64,000 nucleotides of DNA from Verrucomicrobiales bacterium (GTDB lineage: Bacteria > Verrucomicrobiota > Verrucomicrobiia > Verrucomicrobiales > DEV007). A model generated the notes under the pieces. It worked only from the letters and a program-made list of their open reading frames with translations. It did not search any database and was not told the DNA's origin. The stretch lies in NCBI GenBank assembly GCA_016795385.1, contig JAEUHI010000025.1, positions 83,859-147,858 on the forward strand. Reading direction: 5' to 3'. The translations under genes and the position numbers were made by a program. Of the stretch, positions 47,663 through 56,250 are shown piece after piece. The first letter of the stretch is position 1; the number at the start of each line of letters is the position of its first letter.

Positions 47663-48821
47663 TCAAGGGCGCGCCCGAATCCACTCAATCCCCGCCGGAA
47701 TCCCTTCATCGATCATGGACTGGTAATGGCCGCCAGAAGCCGTGGTTTTCACCTCGCCCTCGCCTCCGGCATCGGTGACCGCCCGCACGAAATTCCTCCA
47801 TTCCTCGCTCGTGACTTTTTCGTCGTCGCGCGCGCCGAATAGAAAGACGGGGACCCTGATTCGCGCCGCGTGCGTCAGGGGTGAAGCCCGTTTCACAAAA
47901 GTGCGGGCTCCGGGAAGCACCAGTCCGGAAAGCGGTTCATCGAGCAGATCCTGATGAAAGGCCGCGACATCGCAAGCCGGAGCGTAGGCAATGGATCCCG
48001 CCAGATCCGGCAGATGCGCCGCGAGCATGAGCGATAAGGTCCCGGCCGAACTATGGCCCGCCGAGTAAACCTTCTCCGGATCGACCCAGGGCAGCTTTTC
48101 TCTCGCCAATTTGAAGGCAAGCGCGCCGTTCACCACGCCCGCCCCCGCCTCGCGGAACTGCTGAAAGGCCGTAGCGACATCGTCGCCCATGAGGGCACCG
48201 TCGATGGAGTAGCTGACCACCACCATCCCCGCCTCGGCATAGGGCAGGGTCTCATCGAGGTAGTCCCCCTCGTCGAGATCCATGCCGCTGAGCAGATTGC
48301 TGCCGGCAGGAGCGACAAGGACACAAGTGAGCGATTTCTCGGGGTGGATTCCGGCGGGAACGAGAACACGGAACCGGGTGGTGCTGCCCGGACCGGATCC
48401 GGAGGCACGGAGGTCGTGGCTTTTGATGGAGGTCCCCTCGATGACCTCGCCCCCGCCCAGATCCGGAAGCACCACCTTGCTCAGATCCGGCAGGGGAAAA
48501 AGTTCGTCCGTCACTCCAGCCTCCTTGATCGCCGACCGGATGCCGAAGGTGATGAAGGCGATGTAGATGATCATCACCACGGTGGCGAGGTATCCGGTGA
48601 TGAGCCCGGCGATCGCCATGCCGCGTCCGGTGAGGAGTCCGCGGGATTTCGCGATGTTCGAGAGCGCGACGTGTCCGAAGATCACCGCGATCAGCCCCAG
48701 CGGCAGCAAACAGACCGCGACCGAGAGGATACCGAGGACCAGACTCGTAATCGCCGCTCCGCTCGACCTCGTGGACTGGATCGGAAAAGGGTTCGGTGTG
48801 AGGGGGGGATGGGACCGTCAT
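47663..48821 (-). pseudogene. DUF4190-anchored alpha/beta hydrolase with probable frameshift in a C7 tract
   Basis: The open frame from 48709 (or CTG 48742) encodes a DUF4190 membrane part (GLIAVIFGHVALSNIAKSRG, GRGMAIAGLITGYLATVV). An alpha/beta hydrolase follows, with nucleophile motif GHSSAG, acid in FGARDDEKV and histidine in SGGHYQSM. No ATG lies in this frame. ATG 48821 opens in another frame and would join it after loss of one base in a run of seven C (plus-strand G at 48802-48808). The corrected protein reads smoothly into the DUF4190 start AAITSLVLGILSVAV. The run may be a sequencing slip, a real mutation or a slippery site. Alternatively translation starts at CTG or TTG and the gene is intact. 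Confidence 0.6.
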
Positions 48822-48915
48822 GACGCGATTCAAGCGAAACCCGGACACCGCCGACAAGCGAAAAACATTGCATCGCGCCCCGGCTTCGCCTCATTTCAGC
48901 AATCCATCCCAGCCC

Positions 48916-50115
48916 ATGGCCCTACGCATTCATTCTCAAGTCCGCGGCGGCGTCCTCGATTTCACGGTCCGCGGCACTGTCACCGGCCGGCTCGACGTGA
49001 TCGGCCGGGAGGACGCGGTCATCCTCGATCTGCAAGGCTTGCCCTGGCCCGATCTCGCAGGACACCGCCTCAGCTTCCACCGGCCACCACACGAAAACGA
49101 CAGCCCCGCCCACGAGGGATTCCACCCGCGGCAGGAAGGTGCCGTCGGCGACATGACCGCCTCCCGCAAAGTCAAGATCCCCGACCGTCCGATCGAGGAA
49201 TGGGTACGTCTCCCGGACGAAGAACGCCAGTTCACCTGGGGCAACAGCCTTTACCTCGAATGGCACAGCTCGCGCAACGGGCGCGTCGTCCTCGAGTCGA
49301 CCGACTTCGTGTTGTCGATCGACCCCATCGCGGCGTGGAAAATGGGTCCGGAAGACCGGCCGGGAGGCCCCGTCGTCGAGTTCGATCCTTTCATCCGCGA
49401 ACCCGTCGATCTCGAATCCTATCTCCCTCCCGAGGATGACACGCCTCGGAGCGCCGCCGAGATCGAGGCCGACCGCGAAGCGGCCCGCATGAACCTGCTG
49501 CTCGACCGCATCGGTGCGAGGATGGACCGCGAGGGCGACGACGCCGACTTCAGCCAGATCATGGACGAGGAGCGCGAACGTCTGCGCATCGAACTCGGCG
49601 AGCCGGAGCCCGAGCCTCTCACTGAGGAGGAGGAAGAGGAACGCGCCCGCTGGATCGAAGAGATGAACGCCGCCGCCCTCGAAGCGGAAACCTCGATGGA
49701 CGAAGACGAGGAGGAGGACGTGGAGCACCCCCTCGTCGCCCGCACCACGGACTACGGGATCACCTTGTGGCGAGAGCTGATCGAAAACATCGAAAAGAAG
49801 GCCGCCCTTTCGCCCGAGCACCCTTTCGTGGAGATCACCGATGGCGTCACCTTCGCCGGAGTGAAACTCGCCGGCGCCCTGCACTCGTCGATGCGCCGAG
49901 GCGAATGGCCACCCGATCCGCTCTACGCCGGAGACTCGCTCGTCCGATTGAAGAAAGCCCGCAGCCATCTCCACGATGCCCTCGCGGGATTGAAGGCCGC
50001 GGCGAGCGACGGACTCCTCGGCGGCGTGCGCCTCGACGAGATCGACCGCGAGGTGCACGGAATCCTCGCGGAGGTGGAAAAACTCATCTCCGAGATCCGC
50101 AGCGTCCTTGAGTGA
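48916..50115 (+). CDS. Uncharacterised acidic protein upstream of mgtE
   Basis: From ATG 48916 the protein has 399 residues and no signal peptide or membrane helix. The N-terminal part (IHSQVRGGVLDFTVRGTVTG, then LDLQGLPWPDLAGHRLSFHR) looks like an OB/beta-sheet fold and recurs as a pattern in verrucomicrobia only by my memory, not verified. The middle is very acidic (EEEEEERARWIEEMN, DEDEEEDVEHPL). The end is helical. No known family is recognised. It lies 53 bases upstream of mgtE in the same direction. Confidence 0.7.
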   Translation: MALRIHSQVRGGVLDFTVRGTVTGRLDVIGREDAVILDLQGLPWPDLAGHRLSFHRPPHENDSPAHEGFHPRQEGAVGDMTASRKVKIPDRPIEEWVRLPDEERQFTWGNSLYLEWHSSRNGRVVLESTDFVLSIDPIAAWKMGPEDRPGGPVVEFDPFIREPVDLESYLPPEDDTPRSAAEIEADREAARMNLLLDRIGARMDREGDDADFSQIMDEERERLRIELGEPEPEPLTEEEEEERARWIEEMNAAALEAETSMDEDEEEDVEHPLVARTTDYGITLWRELIENIEKKAALSPEHPFVEITDGVTFAGVKLAGALHSSMRRGEWPPDPLYAGDSLVRLKKARSHLHDALAGLKAAASDGLLGGVRLDEIDREVHGILAEVEKLISEIRSVLE

Positions 50116-50167
50116 AATGCCGCCCCGTTGTTCCACGAAGATCCGCCCTTTCTCTTCCCATTGACCG

Positions 50168-51388
50168 ATGCCATCCGCCCCTGATCCTTCCGCCGATAAC
50201 GGAGCCCTCCTCGACGCCGTCTCGCACCGTGATGCCGGAGAAGCCGCCGATCTCCTCGAACATGAAACCGGCGCGGAAGCCGCCCGCGTCCTCAGCGAGC
50301 TGAATCCTCTCGTCGCCCAGCGCGTCCTCGCCGAGATGGAGGACGATTCGCGCGACGCCGTGATCGCCTCGGCCACGCCCGAGCAGGCTCGTCAATGGCG
50401 GGAGAACCGCGCCTTTCCCGAAGACAGCATCGGCTGGCTCATGGAGCCGGCCCCGGCCTCCTTCGCGCCAGAGGTGACCGTCAAGGAGGCGGTCGAGGCT
50501 CTGCGTCATCTCTCCAAGACCTCCTTCATCACCTACGGTTATGTCGTTGATGAGGGCGGCGGACTCCTTGGGCTCCTCGTCATGCGCGACCTGCTCCTCG
50601 CCGCCCCGGAGACACGGCTCGGGGACATCATGCTGCGCGAGCCCTTTTTCCTCGATCCGTCTCTGGAGCTGACCGAGGCGATGCGCCTCGTCGTGAACCG
50701 CCACTATCCGGTCTATCCCGTCTGCGACGGAATGGGGCGTTTGTTAGGACAAGTGCGGGGACAGAGCCTCTTCGAGGCCCGCGCCATCGAGATCAGCGCC
50801 CAGGCCGGGCAGATGGTCGGGGTCGAGGAGGGCGAGCGACTCTCCACTCCGCTCGGCCGCAGCCTCCGCTCGCGCCATCCTTGGCTGCAGCTCAATCTCC
50901 TCACCTGTTTCGTCGCCGCCGCCGTCGTCGGCATCTTCCAGGACACGCTCGACCGCATCGTCGTGCTCGCCGCCTTCATCCCGGTGCTCTCGGGACAATC
51001 GGGCAACACCGGATCCCAGGCCCTCGCCGTGGCCCTGCGTGGCATGACTCTCGGGGATCTTGGCAAAGGCGGCGAGAAGAAACTCGTCATCAAGGAGGGT
51101 TTGTTAGGGTTGCTCAACGGCGTCCTCACCGGTCTCTCCGCCGGGATCGGGATGTGGCTCTACGCACATTTCCAGGGCCAGCCCGATGCCCCTACCCTCG
51201 GTCTGGTCGTCTGGCTGGCGATGACCGCCAGCTGCGTCGTCAGCGGCCTCGCCGGAGCGCTCATCCCCCTCGCCCTGCAACGTTTCGGAGCCGATCCTGC
51301 GACCGCCTCGGGCATTTTCCTGACGACGGCGACGGACGTGATCAGCATCGGCGCCTTTCTCGGACTCGCGGCATGCATGGTGGGCTGA
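50168..51388 (+). CDS. mgtE: MgtE-type magnesium transporter
   Basis: The 406-residue protein has a short MgtE N-domain (residues about 30-90), two CBS domains (AFPEDSIGWLMEPAPASFAP and LGDIMLREPFFLDPSLELTE) and a five-helix C-terminal pore with AFIPVLSGQSGNTGSQALAV, the Mg2+-path signature. The CBS region closes the pore when Mg2+ is high in relatives. It is slightly shorter than the usual 450 residues because of the reduced N-domain. Confidence 0.92.
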   Translation: MPSAPDPSADNGALLDAVSHRDAGEAADLLEHETGAEAARVLSELNPLVAQRVLAEMEDDSRDAVIASATPEQARQWRENRAFPEDSIGWLMEPAPASFAPEVTVKEAVEALRHLSKTSFITYGYVVDEGGGLLGLLVMRDLLLAAPETRLGDIMLREPFFLDPSLELTEAMRLVVNRHYPVYPVCDGMGRLLGQVRGQSLFEARAIEISAQAGQMVGVEEGERLSTPLGRSLRSRHPWLQLNLLTCFVAAAVVGIFQDTLDRIVVLAAFIPVLSGQSGNTGSQALAVALRGMTLGDLGKGGEKKLVIKEGLLGLLNGVLTGLSAGIGMWLYAHFQGQPDAPTLGLVVWLAMTASCVVSGLAGALIPLALQRFGADPATASGIFLTTATDVISIGAFLGLAACMVG

Positions 51389-51458
51389 GGGCCGCCGCGA
51401 TAAGGGAATTGCCAGACGGCTCGAATCTCTCTAGCATCGCCGATCATCGTCGTATCCC

Positions 51459-52073
51459 ATGAGAGCCACTCTTCTCCTTCTCACCTTTCTGACCGCATCA
51501 GCGGCCTTCCTCCGCGCCGAACCCTCCCCCGAGGCCAAGGCCCTGGCCGACAAGGCGATCGCGGCGGCCGGTGGCGAATCAAAACTGCTGCGGGTTTTCC
51601 GCATGAAGGAACGTTTCAACTTCGGGGCGGAACCCGCCGATCCCGCCAAGGCGAGCCTGCGCGAATCCATCATCGAGGCACCGCAATACTGGTGGCTGAA
51701 GGGAAAAGAACGCGGTGGGGAACCCGCGAAGTACGACGTCTGGGCGTGGACGCTCGTCGCGCTCACGGATGCAGAGACATGGATGGAGACGATCCCCGGC
51801 GTGGAGGAAAACGGAAAAACCACCCTCGCCCTGCGCCTCACCGGCACGATCGAGCCGGCCATGGACCTTCATTTCGACCCCGACACCCATCGTCTCGTCC
51901 GCTTTGATTGGGCCAACGACATCTACCGCTTCAGCGAGTGGCGCGAATACGACGGCGCGGGCTACCATGCGAAAACGGTCATGCACAAACGGAAATCGAA
52001 CGAACCCTGGCTCTTTCACGAGATCCTCGAGATCGAGCGTCTCACCGAAGCGCCCGCGGATCTCCCCCGCTGA
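51459..52073 (+). CDS. Exported protein of unknown function
   Basis: The 204-residue protein has a signal peptide (LLLLTFLTASAAFLRAEPS). The mature part (LADKAIAAAGGESKLLRVFR, then LRLTGTIEPAMDLHFDPDTH and RLVRFDWANDIYRFSEWREY) looks like a beta-rich fold of the LolA/LolB kind, an idea based only on pattern. No lipobox is present. It is 45 bases before the lactate permease gene. Confidence 0.65.
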   Translation: MRATLLLLTFLTASAAFLRAEPSPEAKALADKAIAAAGGESKLLRVFRMKERFNFGAEPADPAKASLRESIIEAPQYWWLKGKERGGEPAKYDVWAWTLVALTDAETWMETIPGVEENGKTTLALRLTGTIEPAMDLHFDPDTHRLVRFDWANDIYRFSEWREYDGAGYHAKTVMHKRKSNEPWLFHEILEIERLTEAPADLPR

Positions 52074-52118
52074 GACACCGGCGTCGCAACGGCATTCCTC
52101 TCCGCTCCCTTCGCGTCG

Positions 52119-53801
52119 ATGCCGCCGCTCCTTCTCGCCGCCCTCGCCCTGATCCCCATCGCGATCGTGGCCGTGTTTCTCGTCGGCCTGCGCTGGCCGG
52201 CTTCGCGGGCGATGCCACTCTGCTACCTCGCGGTCGCCGCCCTCGCGCTGGGGGTGTGGCGCACTCCGGTCCTTCAGGTTGCCGCCGCGACCGTGAACGG
52301 TCTCGTCATCACCGCGACGATCCTGCTGATCATTTTCGGCGCGATCCTTCTCCTCGAGACCCTCCGCGAGAGCGGCGGCCTCCGCGCCATGCGGGCTGGA
52401 TTCGAAGGCATCTCGCCGGACCGCCGCATCCAGGCCATCCTCGTGGCGTGGCTCTTCGGTTCCTTCATCGAAGGGGCCGCCGGTTTCGGCACACCCGCGG
52501 CCGTCTGCGTGCCGCTGCTCGCCGGACTCGGCTTCCCCGCCATGGCCGCGGTCGTCGCGGGCATGACGATCCAATGCACGCCCGTCTCCTTCGGCGCGGT
52601 CGGCACCCCCATCCTCATCGGAGTCAACAAGGGCCTCACCGGCGACCCCGCCGTCCTCGCCCACAGCGGCGCAGCGACACCGGAGGCGTGGTCGGCCTAT
52701 CTCGCCTCGATCGGGGTGAAGGTCGCGACCTTGCATGCCACCATCGGAGTGCTCGTCCCCCTGCTGCTCGTGTGCCTTCTGACACGATTTTTCGGGCAAA
52801 ACCGCTCACTTCGCGAGGGCCTCGCGGTGTGGCGTTTCGCCCTGTTTGCCGGACTCGCGATGACGATCCCCTACTGGCTCGTGGCGCGATTCCTCGGCCC
52901 CGAGTTTCCGACCCTCGCGGGCAGTGCGGTCGGCATGTTCCTCGTGGTGTTTGTGGCGAAGCGGGGATGGCTCATGCCGAAAGACGGCGGAGGTTGGGAT
53001 TTCCCGCCGCGTTCCCACTGGCCCGAAGAATGGCTGGGGACGATCCGCGCGGATGAAGAACCACTACAGGCGACACCGGCGATGCCCCAAGGCAAAGCGT
53101 GGGCCCCCTACCTGCTGGTGGCTTTCCTCCTCATTGCGACACGGCTCCCCCAATGGCCGGTCGGATCCTGGCTGAAGGCCGTGTCCATCGATATCGCCGA
53201 TCTCTTTGGAACCGGCATCGCCATCTCGGTGCAGCCACTCTACCTGCCCTCGACGGTTTTCATCCTTGTCGCGCTCCTCGCAGCCGGATGGCACCGCCTC
53301 CCCAGGGAAGGAGTGAAACAAGCCTGGTCACGGGCGGGACGCACCACACTCGCGGCTTCCACCGCGCTCGTCTTCACCGTGCCCATGGTGCAGGTCTTTC
53401 TCAACACCGGCGGCGGCGCGGCGAGCTACGAAAAAATGCCCATCGCCCTCGCCACGGGCATCGCCGGTCTCGCCGGATCGGGTTGGCCCCTCGTCGCCCC
53501 GCTCGTGGGTGGTCTGGGAGCCTTTGTCGCCGGTTCAAACACGATCAGCAACATGATGTTCTCCCTCTTCCAGTTCGGCGTGGGACAACGGATCGGCGTC
53601 GATCCCGATTGGATCGTGGCGCTCCAAGCCGTCGGCGGGGCCGCCGGCAACACCATCTGCGTCCACAACGTCGTCGCCGCCGCCGCGACGGTGGGTTTGT
53701 TAGGACGCGAGGGACTCGTGATCCGGAGGACGCTGATCGTGTTTGTCTATTATGCGGCGATCGCCGGACTGATGGGGTGGATCGTCTGCCGGATGATTTG
53801 A
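52119..53801 (+). CDS. L-lactate permease family transporter
   Basis: The 560-residue protein has about 12-14 membrane helices and the LctP/LldP-family motif [20 protein letters not shown], then [20 protein letters not shown] and the closing [15 protein letters not shown] and [20 protein letters not shown]. It should import lactate or a related hydroxy acid by proton symport. No lactate dehydrogenase gene adjoins it. It is convergent with the vapC-like gene, 11 bases apart. Confidence 0.92.
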   Translation: MPPLLLAALALIPIAIVAVFLVGLRWPASRAMPLCYLAVAALALGVWRTPVLQVAAATVNGLVITATILLIIFGAILLLETLRESGGLRAMRAGFEGISPDRRIQAILVAWLFGSFIEGAAGFGTPAAVCVPLLAGLGFPAMAAVVAGMTIQCTPVSFGAVGTPILIGVNKGLTGDPAVLAHSGAATPEAWSAYLASIGVKVATLHATIGVLVPLLLVCLLTRFFGQNRSLREGLAVWRFALFAGLAMTIPYWLVARFLGPEFPTLAGSAVGMFLVVFVAKRGWLMPKDGGGWDFPPRSHWPEEWLGTIRADEEPLQATPAMPQGKAWAPYLLVAFLLIATRLPQWPVGSWLKAVSIDIADLFGTGIAISVQPLYLPSTVFILVALLAAGWHRLPREGVKQAWSRAGRTTLAASTALVFTVPMVQVFLNTGGGAASYEKMPIALATGIAGLAGSGWPLVAPLVGGLGAFVAGSNTISNMMFSLFQFGVGQRIGVDPDWIVALQAVGGAAGNTICVHNVVAAAATVGLLGREGLVIRRTLIVFVYYAAIAGLMGWIVCRMI

Positions 53802-53812
53802 TGGAACGGTCC

Positions 53813-54232
53813 TCACGGCAGGCGAACTTCCGGGTCCCCTGCTCGATGGAATGAGCGAAAGTGGGAGAGATTGAGCGTATACAGGATTTCGGCGCGACCA
53901 TTTCTCGCAGCTGCAAGATGGAGATAGTCATAGATGGCTCCCCCACGTATTCCACGGGCCTCGGTCTCCTTCATTGCGTTGAACACTTCCCCCGGCGTGG
54001 GCTCGATGAATGTCACTCGCGGCAGGATACTGACCTCGATCAATTGCGCGGCTGCGGCAGGCGGCAGACGGAGTGAGAGCCGACCTCCCGTGAGGGTTGA
54101 AAAAGTTTCAGCGAGGGCGTGGGAACAAATCGCTTTCGGCTCGTTGCCTAAGAGCAATCTCGCACATGGCGCATGAAACGGCTCGATATCAACGACCGCC
54201 GCGACGAGCACACTCGCATCGAGATAGATCAT
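53813..54232 (-). CDS. VapC-type PIN-domain toxin
   Basis: The 139-residue protein has the PIN acidic residues D5 (MIYLDASVLVAAV), E42 (ALAETFSTL) and D102 (AIYDYLHLAAA), with the fourth site N121 (LYTLNLSHFRSF), a common variant in VapC. It probably cleaves tRNA or other RNA. It overlaps the AbrB-like antitoxin by four bases. Confidence 0.88.
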   Translation of the reverse strand: MIYLDASVLVAAVVDIEPFHAPCARLLLGNEPKAICSHALAETFSTLTGGRLSLRLPPAAAAQLIEVSILPRVTFIEPTPGEVFNAMKETEARGIRGGAIYDYLHLAAARNGRAEILYTLNLSHFRSFHRAGDPEVRLP

Positions 54233-54522
54233 TTTTTGACGCCACGGACTCGCGCATACGGAGCAACGACGGTCGTCCCGCGGTCATCCCTGTCCGCGAG
54301 CACTGCGGCACCAATATCCACTCCCTTTGGATAACCGGTCGCGACGAGCAATTCCCCCTCACGCACCAAAGTCACACCGCCTTCGGAACTCGGCCGGAGG
54401 TGGATTCCGTTACCATCCATCTCAACGTCGAGCACATCCCCTTCGCTGAGATGGAGAAGCTGGCACATCTCCTCGGGAAGAACGAGATGTCTCGCACTGC
54501 CAAGAATGATGGTCGATTTCAT
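54229..54522 (-). CDS. AbrB/MazE-type antitoxin
   Basis: From ATG 54522 the protein has 97 residues. The SpoVT-AbrB swapped-hairpin fold is visible in RHLVLPEEMCQLLHLSEGDV, followed by LDVEMDGNGIHLRP. The C-terminal half should bind VapC. An inverted repeat covers its start codon and probable -10 box, so the gene is likely autorepressed. The stop overlaps the toxin start. Confidence 0.82.
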   Translation of the reverse strand: MKSTIILGSARHLVLPEEMCQLLHLSEGDVLDVEMDGNGIHLRPSSEGGVTLVREGELLVATGYPKGVDIGAAVLADRDDRGTTVVAPYARVRGVKK

Positions 54523-54543
54523 GACTGAAGCATGCCATGAAAT
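54516..54543. promoter_or_regulatory. Operator overlapping the antitoxin start codon
   Basis: ATTTCATG (54516-54523) and CATGAAAT (54536-54543) form an inverted repeat with a 12-base centre. On the minus strand a possible promoter (TTGACC at 54557-54552 and CATGCT at 54534-54529, 17 bases apart) overlaps it. The spacing would place the transcript start near the ATG at 54522, giving a leaderless message. Confidence 0.45.
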
Positions 54544-54589
54544 CCAAACAGGGTCAATCCACCTTGTCTTTGGAGCGATACAGCCCCCT

Positions 54590-56158
54590 TCAGCAAACGA
54601 ACACATCGCCCGCGGGATCCGCACCCATCTCGCGTTTGCAGAATCCGCTCGCGGCGAGGTGGTTGAGGCAGTGGTAGACCTGTTCGATGTCGCTCTCGCC
54701 CACGGTCGCGGCCATCGCTTCCGCAGTGTAGCCGGCCGATCCCGTCTCGCCGAGGTGTCGGCGAACGTTGTTCAGGAGCGATAGAAAAACACCCGCGGCC
54801 TTTTTCCCCGCCTCGACTCCGGGCTGGTGATACGCGTTGATGTTCACAAGACTCGCGTAGAAGGACACGGCGCGCTCGTAGAGGGCGATGAGCATCCCGA
54901 GGGTGAAGGGTGTGAGTTCATCCAGCGTGATCGTGATCGACTGACGCCCGTTTCCATAGAGGGCGCTACGGGTGCCGCGCAGGAATCCCTGCAGATAGTC
55001 GCCCGTGCTCGAGCCCGACTCATCCACGCCCATCGACTCGCCCTGCCGCGTCCGCCGCACCTCGATGAAGGTGGCGAAGAAATTCGCGAGCCCGTCGCGG
55101 AGCTGCTGCACATAGGCGTGCTGGTCGGTCGAGCCCTTGTTGCCATAGACCGCGATGCCCTGGTTCACCTTCCGTCCGTCGAGATCGAGTTCCTTGCCGA
55201 GCGACTCCATCACGAGCTGCTGGAGGTATTTGCTCATGAGATCGAGCCGGTCGCAGTAGGGCAGGATCACCATGTCCTTCTCCCCTCGCCCGTTGCCGGC
55301 GTGGTGCCACATCAGGGCGAGGCGCATCGAAGCGTTGGTGGTTTCGTCAGGGACGCGGGTCTTTTCATCCATCGCCGCGGCCCCGGCGAGGAAGGCCTCG
55401 ACATCGAGCCCGAGGAGGGCGGCCGGGAGCAGACCCACGGCACTCATCACCGAGGTGCGTCCGCCGATCCAATCGGCCATGGGGAAACGCGCGATCCAGC
55501 CCTGGGCGACGGCGTGTTTGTCGAGGGTGCTGCCCTCGCCCGTGACGGCGACGGCGTGCTTGGCGAAATCGAGTCCGCGGGCGCGATAGGCGGCTTCCGT
55601 TTCGAGCATGCCGTTGCGCGTCTCGGGCGTGCCGCCGGATTTGGAAATGACGACGACGAGCGTCTCGGCGAGACCGTCGCCGAGCGTGGCGAAGACGTCG
55701 TCCATCCCGCCAGGGTCGGTATTGTCGAGGTAGTGGATGTCGACCGGCGCATTCGGAGGCAGCAGCGCCTTCGCGACGAGCTGGGGTCCGAGAGCCGAGC
55801 CGCCGATGCCGACGAGGAGGACATGACGGAAGGTGTTGCCATTCGGAGCAACGACTTCACCCGCGAGGACCTTGGCGGCAAAGGCGCAGACCGCCTCCTT
55901 CACCTCGCGAATCCATTGACCCTCGGCGGAGGGAGCGATCTCCGGTTTGCGCAGCCAGTAGTGCCCCACCGCGCGCCCTTCATCGGGATTCATGATCTCC
56001 CCCGCCTCCGTCGCGACGAGATCGCGGAACGCGCGGTCGATCCGCTCCCGCATCTCATCCGACCACGCCAATGGCGCGTCCATGCGGCTGCAATCGAGGG
56101 TGAATCCCAGTTCGGGGTATCGGAGAGTGGATTTCTGGTAGGTGGACCAATCGCTCAT
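54590..56158 (-). CDS. pgi: Glucose-6-phosphate isomerase
   Basis: Interconverts glucose 6-phosphate and fructose 6-phosphate in the cytoplasm. From ATG 56158 the protein has 522 residues. The SIS signatures are [17 protein letters not shown] and [17 protein letters not shown]. The catalytic glutamate region ([20 protein letters not shown]) and the C-terminal [17 protein letters not shown] are typical of this family. It stands alone between the toxin-antitoxin pair and the restriction island. Confidence 0.95.
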   Translation of the reverse strand: MSDWSTYQKSTLRYPELGFTLDCSRMDAPLAWSDEMRERIDRAFRDLVATEAGEIMNPDEGRAVGHYWLRKPEIAPSAEGQWIREVKEAVCAFAAKVLAGEVVAPNGNTFRHVLLVGIGGSALGPQLVAKALLPPNAPVDIHYLDNTDPGGMDDVFATLGDGLAETLVVVISKSGGTPETRNGMLETEAAYRARGLDFAKHAVAVTGEGSTLDKHAVAQGWIARFPMADWIGGRTSVMSAVGLLPAALLGLDVEAFLAGAAAMDEKTRVPDETTNASMRLALMWHHAGNGRGEKDMVILPYCDRLDLMSKYLQQLVMESLGKELDLDGRKVNQGIAVYGNKGSTDQHAYVQQLRDGLANFFATFIEVRRTRQGESMGVDESGSSTGDYLQGFLRGTRSALYGNGRQSITITLDELTPFTLGMLIALYERAVSFYASLVNINAYHQPGVEAGKKAAGVFLSLLNNVRRHLGETGSAGYTAEAMAATVGESDIEQVYHCLNHLAASGFCKREMGADPAGDVFVC

Positions 56159-56250
56159 AATGGATTTTTTACGTGTTTCCCCAGATTTCCTTCCTAGGCA
56201 AGCACGAAGCACGCCGAACCGTCGGGCCGATGCCTGCGTTTCCTGATCGA

